Made by a program: the position numbers and the translations under genes. This document shows positions 45,935-57,569 of a DNA stretch of 64,000 nucleotides, one piece after another. The first letter of the stretch is position 1, and the number at the start of each line of letters is the position of its first letter. The notes under the pieces are model-generated. The model saw only the letters and a list, made by a program, of their open reading frames with translations, was not told the origin of the DNA and ran no database searches. Source of the DNA: Perognathus longimembris pacificus. Lineage: Eukaryota; Chordata; Mammalia; Rodentia; Heteromyidae. The stretch covers positions 32,113,626-32,177,625 of the forward strand of contig NC_063188.1 in the NCBI RefSeq assembly GCF_023159225.1. Reading direction: 5' to 3'.

Positions 45935-46707
45935 CAGGACTGAGATTTGTCTTTTTTCTCTGGGGGTCTAATAAAAATGAAAGACATCTCAGAGAAAGTT
46001 AACCAAGACCTTCTGCAATGGGTTATTTTGCTTCTTGGGTTTGCTGTCAAGTTTTGCACAGTTTTTCTCCACAGTAATCAGATCTTTTTTAGAGTCATCT
46101 GGGTATTCACACTTCCCAGCATGCTACAGAAAACTTCCTTCCTGTTGCTTTCCAGTTCAAAATACAGTCTACAAAACCCAATACTTTCTGTTTTGCTGTG
46201 GTGCAGGGTTTGGGAACTAAAATTAGTCACTAATTCCATAATGCAGCTTGATAATGGGAATGAGGTCAGTAAAATGCAGAAGTCAGCTTGTCTCCTATGT
46301 GATTCCCTTGCTTCTAGTTCCCTCCAAACAAGGAGGGGCACAAAATAGCAACAGCAGAAATACACTCTTCAGGGAAATAGGGAATGTTTCAGATCAGCAG
46401 CTGCAGCCAAACAGAGTATATTCAATAGCATGTGGAAGAAGGTGAGATCTCAGGGCAACCTTGGAAGGCTTTTAACTCAGTGTCTCGTCTCAACTCAATT
46501 CCCATCTTCATGGCAGCCCTAATACTGTGGTGCTCTTCACATCTTGGGCTGTTGCCTGCACTAAAGGATTGCCAGTATTTCCACCACATTCTCTTCTGCT
46601 TACTTTTAGTATCCAGGGTATCAGCTCCAACAATGCTGAGCTGGGTTCCTGGGCCACCTAACTTAACTCCTAGGGACAGATCACCATCATTAAAATGTAA
46701 TGATCTA
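44707..46707. other. Unique TMEM164 intron sequence around an AT repeat
   Basis: The 133-residue frame at 45947-46348 and the 101-residue frame at 46422-46727 (minus) show no recognisable protein. The only clear feature is the (TA)n tract. Confidence 0.4.
45898..45932 (+). repeat. (TA)n microsatellite
   Basis: About 17 TA units, preceded by CATA/ATAC-rich sequence from about 45810. Confidence 0.93.
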
Positions 46708-46770
46708 GCTGGGCACCAGTGACTCATGCCTGTAATCGTAGCTACTCAGGAGGCTGGGCTGAGGATCCCT
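46708..46770 (+). mobile_element. B1-like SINE fragment
   Basis: 'gctgggcaccagtgactcatgcctgtaatcgtagctactcaggaggctg' only; the right half is missing. Confidence 0.75.
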
Positions 46771-47058
46771 TTTAGTTTTTAAGTTTGTTGTATTTTGTTA
46801 AAGAAGCTTCCAAAATATAAATTTTCTGATTAAGCAGGTCTATAGTGGGTTCAAGATTGATTTTTAGCCTACCTTGGTCAAATTTCAGGCCTAATCATAT
46901 ACATAGAAACATAGAAAAATGCTGTCCTCATACTAAATATACATACATAACTTCAGATAAATAAGAAAATCAAGTGTATTTTAGATAAATAAGTTTCACA
47001 GCAACTTTCTGCTATTTCATAAATCTTGTATGGGTTCTGCATTCCCTTCACATTTCTT

Positions 47059-47261
47059 TTTTTTTTTTTTTTGGCCAGTCCTGGGCCTTGGACTCAGGGC
47101 CTGAGCACTGTCCCTGGCTTCTTCCCGCTCAAGGCTAGCACTCTGCCACTTGAGCCACAGCGCCGCTTCTGGCCGTTTTCTGTATATGTGGTGCTGGGGA
47201 ATCGAACCTAGGGCCTCGTGTATCCGAGGCAGGCACTCTTGCCACTAGGCTATATCCCCAG
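47059..47261 (-). mobile_element. IDL-Geo dimeric SINE, young subfamily
   Basis: Antisense copy with a poly(T) tail, bracketed by CCTTCACATTTCTT at 47045-47058 and 47262-47275. It has the young-type changes (CTTCCCGCTCAAGG, GCCGCTTCTGGCC, GGGGAATCGAACC). Confidence 0.95.
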
Positions 47262-47279
47262 CCTTCACATTTCTTAAGA

Positions 47280-48102
47280 ATGAAAAATAAAACTGTGAAT
47301 TCCATGATCTGAGTTCATGCAAAGAATAAATTACCTAAATAAAAGTACATTTCAGTGAGAAAGAGTCCATTGCATTTTTCAGGTATTCTGAGAATCCTTG
47401 GTTAGCCTAAATTTTCAACATGGCTGATGTTTAACTTCATTCCTCTGGTAAAAGGGCCCATATAAGAAGTGAGTTAAGTTACTAGGGAGGGAAGTATTTG
47501 TTTGTCTTGAGGCTAAGGACTTAATTTGTCATTTCAGTTTCCACTTACTTCATGGATCTAAGGCCTGAGGATGAGAAGAGAACAAGTGATTACATTCAGT
47601 GAAATGGACAAATAATGCCAGAATGAGAAATTCTGTTACCATGTTGGATGCATTTCCTAAGGCAAGCAATGCTGTAATTATCATAATATACTACCTCTTC
47701 CATATAGCTATGAAGTATAAAACACAGTGACTTACCTACCTTTAATTAGCTGTATTTAGTATTTTTATGGCTACTGAACATACTATTTCCATTACCATAT
47801 ATTAGCATATCATTTGCATACAGACCTCAAGGTATTTGATTTTATTGCTATTACCTTTTGTGGCCCTATTTCTGTAATGACTCTAATGGAATACAAAGAA
47901 GAGATTTCTAACTTAATTCCCTTTATAATTTTGTAGGCCTTATGATGGAAAGCTCCACATTTAAATATAAAAATCTTCAAAAAAATGACTGCCTTCTTAG
48001 CATGGTCATTTTGACCCAGGTACTTATCAGGCAAATGCCTAATAGGTGCCCACATGAAAGCATTTCCTTCCATTCTGAGTTCAATAAAGATATGCATTAT
48101 AA

Positions 48103-48133
<31 letters not shown>
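47280..48133 (+). pseudogene. Possible 3'UTR retrocopy ending in long poly(A)
   Basis: AATAAAG at about 48083 is followed after about 20 bases by 29 consecutive A (48105-48133), the pattern of a retrotransposed mRNA 3' end. The upstream sequence is not a repeat I recognise and holds no convincing reading frame, so if this is a retrocopy it contains 3'UTR only. The 5' boundary and target site duplication were not found. Confidence 0.35.
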
Positions 48134-48135
<2 letters not shown>

Positions 48136-48261
48136 AGGAAGGACAAAAAGAATTCAAAAGCTACCTTCTTGCTTAATTGGATCATGAGATTTAAGAAAAA
48201 AATGTCAATCTTCCTGTCTCATTTTAAGTCAACCTGAGCTCATCAAGAAAGGAGACAAAGC

Positions 48262-48472
48262 GGGCTGGGGATATAGCCTAGTGGCAAGAGTGCCTGCCTC
48301 AGATACACGAGGCCCTAGGTTCGATTCCCCAGCACCACATATACAGAAAAACGGCCAGAAGCGGCGCTGTGGCTCAAGTGGCAGAGTGCTAGCCTTGAGC
48401 GGGAAGAAGCCAGGGACAGTGCTCAGGCCCTGAGTCCAAGGCCCAGGACTGGCCAAAAAAAAAAAAAAAAAA
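48262..48472 (+). mobile_element. IDL-Geo dimeric SINE, young subfamily
   Basis: Complete element with a pure A-tail of about 20. It is bracketed by a perfect 17-bp duplication, AAGAAAGGAGACAAAGC, at 48245-48261 and 48473-48489. Clean ends and low divergence suggest recent insertion. Confidence 0.97.
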
Positions 48473-48944
48473 AAGAAAGGAGACAAAGCAACCTAGGTGG
48501 CAGAAGAGAAACCATGTTCTCTATGCAGGTACATAGTACAGGTGCTTAAGGCACCTCTAAATTCAGTGCTCAAGTCCTAACCCCAGTTCCTTGGAATATG
48601 AATGTATTTGGTGATAGGGTCTTCAAAGAGAGACTTAAGTTAAAAAGAAGCTATTAAATGTGTTCCAATCTAATGTGCTAAGTGTACTTTTGAGAAAAAA
48701 AATTGGCCCCACAATTACACCTAATGAGTGTGTATGCACAGACAGATGTTGAGGGAAGACAGTAAGTGGGCTATCATCTCTATGTCAAAGAAAGAGGTTT
48801 CAGAGGAAGACAATCCTCATATAGTCTATTGTCTTAGGGATAATAAGGCCTGCTGTACTTTACTTCAGAAGTTTACTATGATTAAGTAAACTCATCTGTG
48901 TAACATATTTAGTATCTGGTACAAAATAAACACTCAAGAAGTAA

Positions 48945-49008
48945 CAGCAGAGCAAGATATGGTGGGCATACCTGTAATCCTAGCACTTGGGAGACTGAGA
49001 CTGGAGTG
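48945..49008 (+). mobile_element. B1-like SINE fragment
   Basis: 'agatatggtgggcatacctgtaatcctagcacttgggagactgag'. Confidence 0.7.
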
Positions 49009-49009
49009 A

Positions 49010-50084
49010 TGTAAATAATTTGTCTGTTACTATACTAACTTTACACAACAAGTATTGGTAATACTGTTCAGTATTAATGTCATTGTTCAATGTGAAACTT
49101 TTCTAAAACTAGCCCTTTGCTCTGTAGTGTGTAGTTTCAATTGCCCACACCTGTTTCGCTCTGTATTGCCCGCACCTGTAACCCCCAGGGAGAGCTACAC
49201 CCTGTTTTATCACCTGATGGTCAGATGGGTCCCATTATGGTCAAGATGCCCTGGCGCATCAGTACTTTCTTATTCGATAAAATTCTTTCCATCCCCAATC
49301 CTATCCCTGATTGTCATCTGAGTGGTCTCACTGATCATCAATTTCCGGACCCCATAACAAGACAAGAGAATCATGTGAGTTTAAGCTGGCCTGGGATATG
49401 TAAAAACGAAGTGGCAACTGATAATGTTGCTACTGCAGTTAAGGATCCAGGATCTTTGGTGTAACAATACTAGCTAAATGAAAATCTAACCATCAGCTTC
49501 CTAAATGACTCAGGTATGAGACCAGGCCCCCTGGGACCTTTCTTTTTTGCATTTGTACAATTGGAATCTTAGCTCCTGCTTCTATGTTCAATGGCTCATA
49601 AAGGAGAAAGTTACTTGGATTTCATTGGGGGAAAGTTCTACAAGGAACAGAGGAGAGAAGGCAGCTTGGCCAGAGGAACTGTATACTCCTCAACTAATGG
49701 CAAAGACTGTTCTGTAAGGGTTCTTGGCTGGAAGCAATCAAATTCTTAATCATTGGCCAGTCCCAAAAGTGGTTTTCTGTTAGGCCCCCTTTCCTAGAAT
49801 CTTATAGGGCTGCTGAAAAGGAAGAAAGCAGCTGTACTCTGCTGAGTAAATGAGAACAAGGTGAGTGGAGTGATAACACAGATAGGTTGCCTCCCCAGGC
49901 AAGCAAGGATTCACTTTGGCTCCCACAATGTTTCACAGCCCTGAGCTAGTAAAGAATACTGCTATGCTGTGTGAAACTAGCCAGTTTTTTTAAGTGGAGG
50001 TTTATTTAGTCAATTGGAGGTATTTGCACCCCACTGTGGTATATTAGCCCTGCTGCTCTGAGATCAAGGCAAAAGTGCTTGCGT
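49010..50084. other. Unique TMEM164 intron sequence
   Basis: Holds an unrecognised 107-residue frame (49141-49464) discussed as a low-priority finding; otherwise featureless. Confidence 0.4.
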
Positions 50085-50172
50085 GTTTGTCCATTTGTTT
50101 GGTGCTAGGAATGGATTCCAGGTCTTTGTACATGCTATGCATGCTCCCTACCCTGAGCTGGACCTACCAGCC
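50085..50172 (-). mobile_element. ID-type SINE monomer
   Basis: Antisense 'ttggtgctaggaatggattccagg…catgctccctaccctgagctggacctaccagccc'. Confidence 0.65.
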
Positions 50173-50697
50173 CTTAGGTGATTTTTTCATTCTGCAGTTC
50201 AGCAGGTGAATTCATGCAAGTCACATTATTCAGGAGGTAGAAAGAAGAGCACTGGGGCCTATAGTAGCAGCCTGTGACTGGTGATGCCAGTCCTCAGAGG
50301 AACACTAGCCAGAACATCTCCTACCTATTAAGACAGGGACAGCATGGCCTTCCCTTGCCAACCTGACAGTGGTCTACCTACAAGGTAGAACCAAAGGCTC
50401 TGGGATGAAAGGCTCCAGGCCTGTAACCTAAACCTGGCAATGCCAGGGAGTTTGAGATGGAGTCTGAAATGATGCATTTCTAACAAGCAGCACACAGGTT
50501 ACCATCCTTGGGCCACACTTGAAGTTACATTCTTAAAGTAACAGAGCTATTAGTGCCTGTCACACTGATTATCCAGCAGCGATCCCAAGACCTTCACCCC
50601 CATGGCACGAGATGGTTACAAATGTTCATTATGTCATCATCCCACCCCCTGTCAATCAGACCCTCCAATTTGGGGCTCAGTGAGCCTCTGGAGTTTT

Positions 50698-50776
50698 TTT
50701 CTGTTTGTGGTGCTGAGGATGGACCGTGGGCATGCTAGGCAAATGATCTACTTCTGAGCCATACTCCCAGCACAGG
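50698..50776 (-). mobile_element. ID-type SINE monomer
   Basis: Antisense 'gtttgtggtgctgaggatggacc…gctaggcaaatgatctacttctgagccatactcccagc'. Confidence 0.7.
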
Positions 50777-50919
50777 TAATTAGGTAAGTCTGAAGTCTAC
50801 TGAGTGTTCGAAATCACTGCTCCATACAAATGCTTTTCTCTTTTCATTCCTACTGATGAGGCACATGAATTTACAGAAGCACGATTGTTATGAGGATATG
50901 GCTGGTATATGTAGGCAAG

Positions 50920-51130
50920 GGCATGAACATATCCTTCAGAAGGAGCAATGCACAGCTGTGGTTTTTAGTATCAAGAGGCCCAGGCTCTGGCCATGCCTCC
51001 CCAAACACTGGTGTTCTTTTATTTCCTCTGTAAAATGAGCAGCCCTACTACTTGCTGAATCTGTCTCACATACTTGCTATAGGAAATGACCTTATAAAAT
51101 ATAAAATGCTATGTAATGAAAAGGATTGCC
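50920..51130 (+). mobile_element. MIR SINE, diverged
   Basis: 'tttatttcctctgtaaaatgagcag…tataaaatgctatgtaatg' follows the MIR 3' half. Confidence 0.5.
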
Positions 51131-51828
51131 ATTTCGAGAGTTAAGCTGTGAACTTTGTGTATGGGGCACATTTAAATAATTGAAGCAGAAAGCTGTAGTT
51201 AGAATTTTACAGGTGATTTCTTTCCCTGAGCTTTCCAAAGTGGCCTGTTTAGACCTCCTCAGCCTCACATGGTGAAATGTGAAAACTGCTCTCTACCCTA
51301 AAGCCTTCTAACTCATGCTTCTCTGGAAGCTGGCTTATCACCTGCACCCTACCACAGTAGGATTCTCCCTGCTAGCCATGAGGAATGAGTAGATGGGTTC
51401 CCTATGCTCTGTAAAAGGTTTGGATAGGTGAAGAACTCTTAATTCTTGCTCAAGGCTACCCTTGGCAAAGTAAAGAGCCTTTGAGCTACCTGACAGATTA
51501 TTCTAAGCCTTTGACTGTATATGTCCCTTAAACATCTGAAAGTCTCTACAGAGGGGCCTCAGCCTATTTTCTTCCCACCAAAGCTCTCCTAGAGCTTCTG
51601 AAAACTTCTTTGATCTATACTAGTTCTGATCTAAACTATAACTGCAGCTCTGGAGTTCCACCACTGAGCTTCCCTGTTTGAGCTTCCCTGGACTGGGTCA
51701 AACCTATACATTAGTATATATAAACACACACTAACATACGGAAATAATCATGTGCATGTAGTCTAAGAATCACTGGACCACAAAGGAATGAGTGAATCCT
51801 GTTTTAGATGTCAGTGTTAAAGAGTCTA

Positions 51829-51981
<153 letters not shown>

Positions 51982-52392
51982 TTAAGTCAGGCCATATGGG
52001 AGACAGCTATGTATCCATGTGACTGTCTGAAATACAGCCCCAAGAGTTTGCACACACCCCAAGTCAATTCAAAGCAGCATCATTTGCATTCACTGAAATG
52101 TTCTGAAGAGCTCTGTCACTGAGTCAGATGACCCACAACACTTCCTGAACACACTTTTGTTACAGCACCTAATTACATAACAGGCTCTGTGCTCCGTAAA
52201 CACTCAGGCAGCCCCAATCAGCAGCTTCAAGGGCTAATGCATTAGCAAAGGAGTAAAACAGAAGTTCAGTGCTGCTTTGTCACAGCAGAAACCTGCTTCT
52301 TAGATTACTCTTGCCCATTTACACAGCTTCAGCCAATCCTCTTCCCAGACAAAACACTGGACAGAAAAGGGCTGCAGATTTTTGTGAACGTT

Positions 52393-52436
52393 GTTTCCCC
52401 ATGGGTTCAGATATGTTTCCCCATGGGTTCAGATAT
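52393..52436 (+). repeat. 22-bp perfect tandem duplication
   Basis: The unit GTTTCCCCATGGGTTCAGATAT-type sequence (22 bp) occurs twice with no differences at 52393-52414 and 52415-52436. Confidence 0.95.
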
Positions 52437-52534
52437 GCCTGCAAGAACTGCTGGAGGTGATAGGTCCATGTGGCAGTCCTCCAGGCTCTTTTTGATCTAT
52501 TTATATTGGGTTCTGTAGCATAATAATAAAAGAA

Positions 52535-52605
52535 AGCTTGGGACATGGTTCAGTGGTAAAGCACTTGCCTAACATGCACAATGTCCTCAGTTCCCCCAGC
52601 ATGAG
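52535..52605 (+). mobile_element. ID-type SINE monomer
   Basis: 'gcttgggacatggttcagtggtaaagcacttgcctaacatgc…agttcccccagcat'. Confidence 0.7.
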
Positions 52606-53114
52606 GTGAGGAAGGGAGAAGGAGAAAAACACTAGGTAGTGATACTGTTTCCTAGATCCAATTCCAGACTACTAAAAACCCATCCTAAGTCAAGAGCCAT
52701 TAACTCAGGAACATAACCTACTTCTGAAAAATCAGAGAAGGGGTTTAAGCAGCTTTCTGCATCATTCAGGGTAAATTGGCCTTTATTATTGAGGAAGACA
52801 GAAATAAATGACAGTTTTTTCCTCCTGAAGAAAAGCTGACTTGATGGATTAGGATCAAGTCAATATGCCTGTACAATGACATACAATACTGAAGACACTG
52901 TGGCTCACATACTACATGTTCTCTCTTGCTCTTTCTCTCCCTCTTCAAGCCCCTGATACACAGAAGCCCCAGCACAAAAGGACATGCCCTGATGAAAAAG
53001 TCGGTCTATATATGCTTCTCTTTTGTAAGACCTCAGAGAACATTCCAGAAGCCCCAAGGCTGCATTTCACAATCCCCAGTGTGTTTCTTCCTGCTGTTCT
53101 TTATCACCAAAGGC

Positions 53115-53300
53115 TCAAAAATAGTGATACTTAATATATTCAAGGACAGTATCCAATTAACTGCTTCATATGCACTAGCTCACTTTATTTTTATAGACAT
53201 CATTCAAAACAGTTAGAATGGCTCTCCTCATTTTGTTGATAAGGAAATCTAGTTCAGTTAAGTAAGGTAAACTGATGAATGCCACATTATCACAAAGTAC
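53115..53300 (+). mobile_element. MIR-like SINE, diverged
   Basis: 'gcactagctcactttatttttat…ctcattttgttgataaggaaatc…gttaagtaagg' parallels the MIR core. Confidence 0.5.
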
Positions 53301-53546
53301 CTAGAATCTCACCCAATCTTATCCAGACTCTAGGCCCCAAACTCTTACATCTCTCCTTCTGCCTTATAGCTGAGTCCCTGTCCTTGTCTCCTCAGACAGC
53401 AAAACAGTGATGTTCTTTTGCAGATCCTTTTAATTGCAGGGTCTTCCCCGCTCCTCTTGAATTCCCTGTTCCAGTCTTAACGTGCTTTCAAGGATGACAA
53501 GGTAGGCCACTATAGTTCTTCAGGATAAAACTTGGTTAACAGTACT

Positions 53547-53594
53547 TGGCCCCTAAACATGAGGAAGTACTGGCCCCTAAACATGAGGAAGTAC
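53547..53594 (+). repeat. 24-bp perfect tandem duplication
   Basis: A 24-bp unit starting TGGCCCCTAAACATGAGG is repeated exactly at 53547-53570 and 53571-53594, directly before a SINE. Confidence 0.95.
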
Positions 53595-53828
53595 TGGGCA
53601 ATTTTGGCTCACACCTGTAATCCTAGCTACTCATGAGGCTGAGATCTGAGGATCGCTGTTCAAAGCCAGCCCAGGCAGGAAAGTCCCTGAGACTCTTACT
53701 TCCAGTAAAAGTACTCAAAGCTGTACATAATGCTGTGGCTCAAGTGGTAGAACACTAGCCTTGAACAAAAGAAGCTAAGGGATAGTGCCCAGGCCCCAAG
53801 TTCAAGTCCCAGGACCCACAAAAATAAA
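53595..53828 (+). mobile_element. B1-like/Geo composite SINE
   Basis: 'ggctcacacctgtaatcctagctactcatgaggctgag' left half and 'gtggctcaagtggtagaacactagcc' Geo half. The usual 5' start is replaced by the 24-bp duplication. Confidence 0.88.
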
Positions 53829-54121
53829 TGAGGAAGCACAATGGAGAATGTGCTACTTAAGGCAGTGTTCCAGAGGGTCATTCAAGGGTGTACCTCATAC
53901 TTTCGGGACAAGGATTGCAAGCATTAGAGTCTAACCTAATCCTGACTTTGGGCCCTTCTCTGTGACAGTGACAGCATAAACAGTAACCTGGGAGAGAAAA
54001 AAATCACATGGATATTCCAGGTGAAGCTGCCATTAACCTCAAAGGAATGTTGGCATCTGCACAAGACCAATTAGATATTTGAGTATGAAAAGTTACATCT
54101 TGCAGCTGACAGAATTGGTCC

Positions 54122-54640
54122 TGTTAGAAGTAGCTCAGGATGCTGGGGTGCTGCATAGGCATAAAGATACCACCAACTCAAAAGAAACTTGTCAAGTCAA
54201 GGTTTACTTTTGTAGAAGGATACACCTACACCATCAGCTAAAAATCTGGCAAGCAAGCATACAGAGCAGGCAAGCCGCTCCTTTTTTATTCCTAACCCAG
54301 CAAGCTGTGCTCTCTGCTCTGATTGGCTGAGCTCAAGTTCAATTATGTGGTTTAATTAACAGGATATAACTAAAATTCAAGGAGATTCTAATAGTATGTT
54401 TTACTTAAAGTACAGCAGGAAAAGGATGTAACTAAAATGTAATTAATAAGGGACAAGGGAGCTGGCCAAAGCAGGAACTTTTCAGAAAAACATTTCTACC
54501 AAGACTAATAGAAAAGAAGCAAACTACTTGGATAAAAAAGACTTTTTTCCACAGTCCACTTGCCAACAATAAAAAGGATAAAGCCAGTATCAACATTAAA
54601 AACAAGAAAACTCCTAGATAAAGGCAACACTTGTCCCACA
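54122..54640 (-). mobile_element. Possible LTR relic
   Basis: Read on the minus strand there is CCAATCAGAGCAGAG (CCAAT type), then GGAATAAAAAAGG and a GC-richer R-like stretch, ending TTCTAACA (plus-strand TGTTAGAA at 54122). No matching left boundary or target site duplication was found. Confidence 0.3.
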
Positions 54641-54747
54641 CATAGTACTCATGCCTATAACCACAGCTATTCTGGAAGTAGACATTGATAGGATCACAAC
54701 TCCAAAATTATGGGGCATTGTGATGGACAAAAAGGGGCAGGAGGGCA

Positions 54748-55035
54748 GGGGCTGGGAATATAGCCTAGTGGTAGAGTCCTTGCCTCATATACATGAAGCC
54801 CTGGGTTCAATTCCTCAGCACCACATGTATAGAAAAAGCTGGAAGTGGTGCTGTAGCTCAAGTGGTAGAGTGCTAGCCTTGAGCAAAAAGAAGTGAAGGA
54901 GAGTGCTCAGGCCCTGAGTTCAAGCCCCAGGACTGGCAAAAAAGGGGGGCTGGCGCTGGGGATGTATGTAGCTCAAGTGGTACAGCATAGCAAATACAAG
55001 ACCTTGAATTCAAACCTAGTTACTGCCCCTTCCCC
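54748..55035 (+). mobile_element. IDL-Geo SINE plus ID-like remnant
   Basis: A complete IDL-Geo copy lies at 54748-54943, followed by a short tRNA-like unit 'gtagctcaagtggtacagc…gaattcaaacctag' to about 55020. Confidence 0.88.
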
Positions 55036-55284
55036 CCGCAAAAAAAAAGAAATGAAAAAAAGGCAAGCCTTTTTCTGAGTACTCAAAATTCAATTATGCA
55101 AGCTCTATCTATGCCAAAAGGTTGAATATTGTCTTTAATACACAAGGAGGTCTTGTACATTAGTAATTACAAAGCATCTAACAAGGGGCTAAGGGGTGGG
55201 GCTCAAGAGGTACAATGTGTGTCTAGCATCAGCCAGTCCCACCATCAAAAAAAGTCTAATGCATATTGAACATTTCTACATACA

Positions 55285-55388
55285 AATCACTGGCCAGAAT
55301 ATTCAAATATATTATCTCATTCAATTATCACCATTTTTATTACAATCATTTTCCTTTCACAGCAAAGAAAACCAAGATCACAAATAAT
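55285..55388 (+). mobile_element. Possible MIR fragment
   Basis: 'tcattcaattatcaccatttttattacaatc' and 'aaaaccaagatcacaaa' loosely follow MIR spacing. Confidence 0.3.
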
Positions 55389-55389
55389 G

Positions 55390-55460
55390 AAGGAGGGAGG
55401 GAGGGAGGGAGGGAGGGAGGGAGGGAGGGAGGGAGGGAGGGAGGGAGGGAGGGAGGGAAA
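55390..55460 (+). repeat. (GGGA)n microsatellite
   Basis: About 17 GGGA units, unlike the GGAA-dominated array at 12.3 kb. The (Glu/Gly/Arg)n reading frame across it is an artefact. Confidence 0.96.
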
Positions 55461-56256
55461 TGAATGAAAGGAACCAAAAAAAAAATAGAAAAAAGGAATC
55501 GTGTGAGAGAGCCAAACTTAAAAAGCGGAGAAGAGAGGAAGAAGGGAAAGGGGAGGGAAATGAAGTGGATAGGAGGGACAAAGACAGGAAAAAAGGCTTT
55601 AGGTAGACTTGCTTGCCTTTCAGAGTGTTAGGGGTGCTGGGTCAGAGGTACGCTGTTCAGATCCAAACTAACCAGTCCACAGCCAGGCTTCCTCCACCTG
55701 ACCCTTATACTACAAAGGCAATACTCCTTTCAGAGCCAAGTACCAGGTAACTAGGAATATCTCCTTCAGTTTAGAGCCTATGGAAATAATTCAAATTAGC
55801 CAACTATGAACTCTTCACCCAGCCCTACCCTCTCTCTTGTGGAAACTCTAATAAGGATGGTGGTGTCCTAAATCTTCCCCTCTCTCTTTCCCATCTTGAT
55901 GTCTTTCCCATATAGCCCTGCTTAGAGTCCCAGATCCTCGTGAATGCAACAAACTGTTTTCTTTTGCTTCTTTACTACCACCTCATGGGGCTACACTTAA
56001 CTGGTCATCATATAGAAGAATACAAAACAGCTATTACTACTCTCACAAATATTTCCTGCAAATCATTTTAGTTTTGTATAGGCTATTGGGCTCAGTTGGC
56101 TTAGTAGGTAAGAATCTGTAGCTTCATATAGGAAAGATACCAATTCTCATGAATATGATCTATAGAGTCAAAGAAATTTAATTTTGTGTCTAGAGACAAA
56201 CTAACTATAAAATATATAGAGAAGGGCAAAGTAACAGAAATAGCTGATGTATTTTT
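55461..56256. other. Unique TMEM164 intron sequence
   Basis: Purine-rich at 55461-55600, then plain intron. Confidence 0.4.
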
Positions 56257-56836
56257 TGAATAATTACTTATTTATTTTCAAAGTGATGTACAGAGGGGTT
56301 AGTTTCATACGTAAGGCAGTGGGTACTTTTCTTGTACAATTTGTTACCTCCTCCCTCACTTCCCCCCTCCCCCTTCACCTTTTCCCTCCCCCCACCATGA
56401 ATTGTTCAGTTGGTTTACACCAAATGGTTTTGTAAGTATTGCTTTTGGAGATGTTTGTCTTTTTATCCTTTGTCTCTCAATTTTGATATTCTCTTTCCCT
56501 TCCCTAGTTCTAATACCAGTATATACAGTATCCAGGGTACACAAATGAGATAAAGTGATAGCACGGGGGCAACTATAGGCAGGGAATACAAGAGGATCAT
56601 CAACAAAAACAGCTACGGTTTCACATGGCATGTTGAAAATAATTACAACAGTGATATAACACTCGTTTCCCTAACATGGAGTTCATTTCACTTAACATCA
56701 TCTTATATGCTCATAAGGGCATAGCTACTGGGCTCTTGTGATCCTCTGCTGTGACTAGCCTAAACCTGTACTAATTATTCCCTATGAGGGAGACTGTAGA
56801 GTCCATGTTTCTTTGGATCTGGCTCACTTCACTTTC
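56257..56836 (-). mobile_element. L1 3' end, inverted
   Basis: On the minus strand the end of ORF2 ('gtgaagtgagccagatccaaagaaacatgg…tctccctcatag') runs into a 3'UTR with 'aaccatttggtgtaaaccaactg', a G-rich block and 'ctaacccctctgtacatcac', ending AATAAATAAG. It is the same subfamily as 16696-16835 and 32155-32372 but much longer. Confidence 0.85.
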
Positions 56837-57500
56837 CAAAGAAGATAGATGATAAAATCATACTACTTGATTCTAAGGCTTACTATAAAGTTAGAATGAT
56901 TAGGTAATGTGGTCTTGGTCAAGAATGGACACATCAATCAATGGAACAGAATGCTATAGTCAGACTAACACTGATAGGGTCATTTGACAACAGTGCAAAT
57001 GATATTGCAGAAATTCAATATCCATATGTAAAATAGTGCACACACATAAGCTTATATAAATAAAGCCTTATATAAATAAAAGCTGAGTCATAAGTCTAAA
57101 TTAAAATATAAAGCTAGGGGCTGGGGATATAGCCTAGTGGCAAGAGTGCCTGCCTCGGATACACGAGGCCCTAGGTTCGATTCCCCAGCACCACATATGC
57201 AGAAAACGGCCAGAAGCGGCGCTGTGGCTCAAGTGGCAGAGTGCTAGCCTTGAGCGGGAAGAAGCCAGGGACAGTGCTCAGGCCCTGAGTCCAAGGCCCA
57301 GGACTGGCCAAAAAAAAAAAAAAAATAAAAAAAAAATAAAATATAAAGCTATATAATTTTAGGAGAAAAATCTGTGACCTTAGGAAAGCAATTCTACATA
57401 TAATCAAAAAAGCAATGAATACAGAAAAAATGATAAATTGAACTTAATCAAAATTCAAAACTGTATCCGAAAAATGCCTGTAAAGACAACCTTTAAAATA
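56837..57500 (+). mobile_element. Old L1 ORF2 fragment
   Basis: 'tctaaggcttactataaagttagaatgattagg', 'caatggaacagaatgctatag' and, after a nested SINE, 'ggagaaaaatctgtgaccttagg…gataaattgaacttaatcaaaattcaaaactg' are L1 ORF2 landmarks in order. Confidence 0.75.
57117..57336 (+). mobile_element. IDL-Geo dimeric SINE, young subfamily
   Basis: Complete copy bracketed by the 15-bp duplication TAAAATATAAAGCTA at 57102-57116 and 57337-57351. It inserted into old L1 ORF2 and has the same young-type bases as the 48.3 kb copy. Confidence 0.96.
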
Positions 57501-57569
57501 TATAAAGTGAGACAAAATGTGTACAGTTTACTCATCAAACTCAATAACTTAATAAAAAACAATTTAAGC

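Noticed and set aside
45947..46348. 133-residue plus-strand frame
   Set aside because: No domain; overlapped by other equally long frames in different phases, typical of chance.
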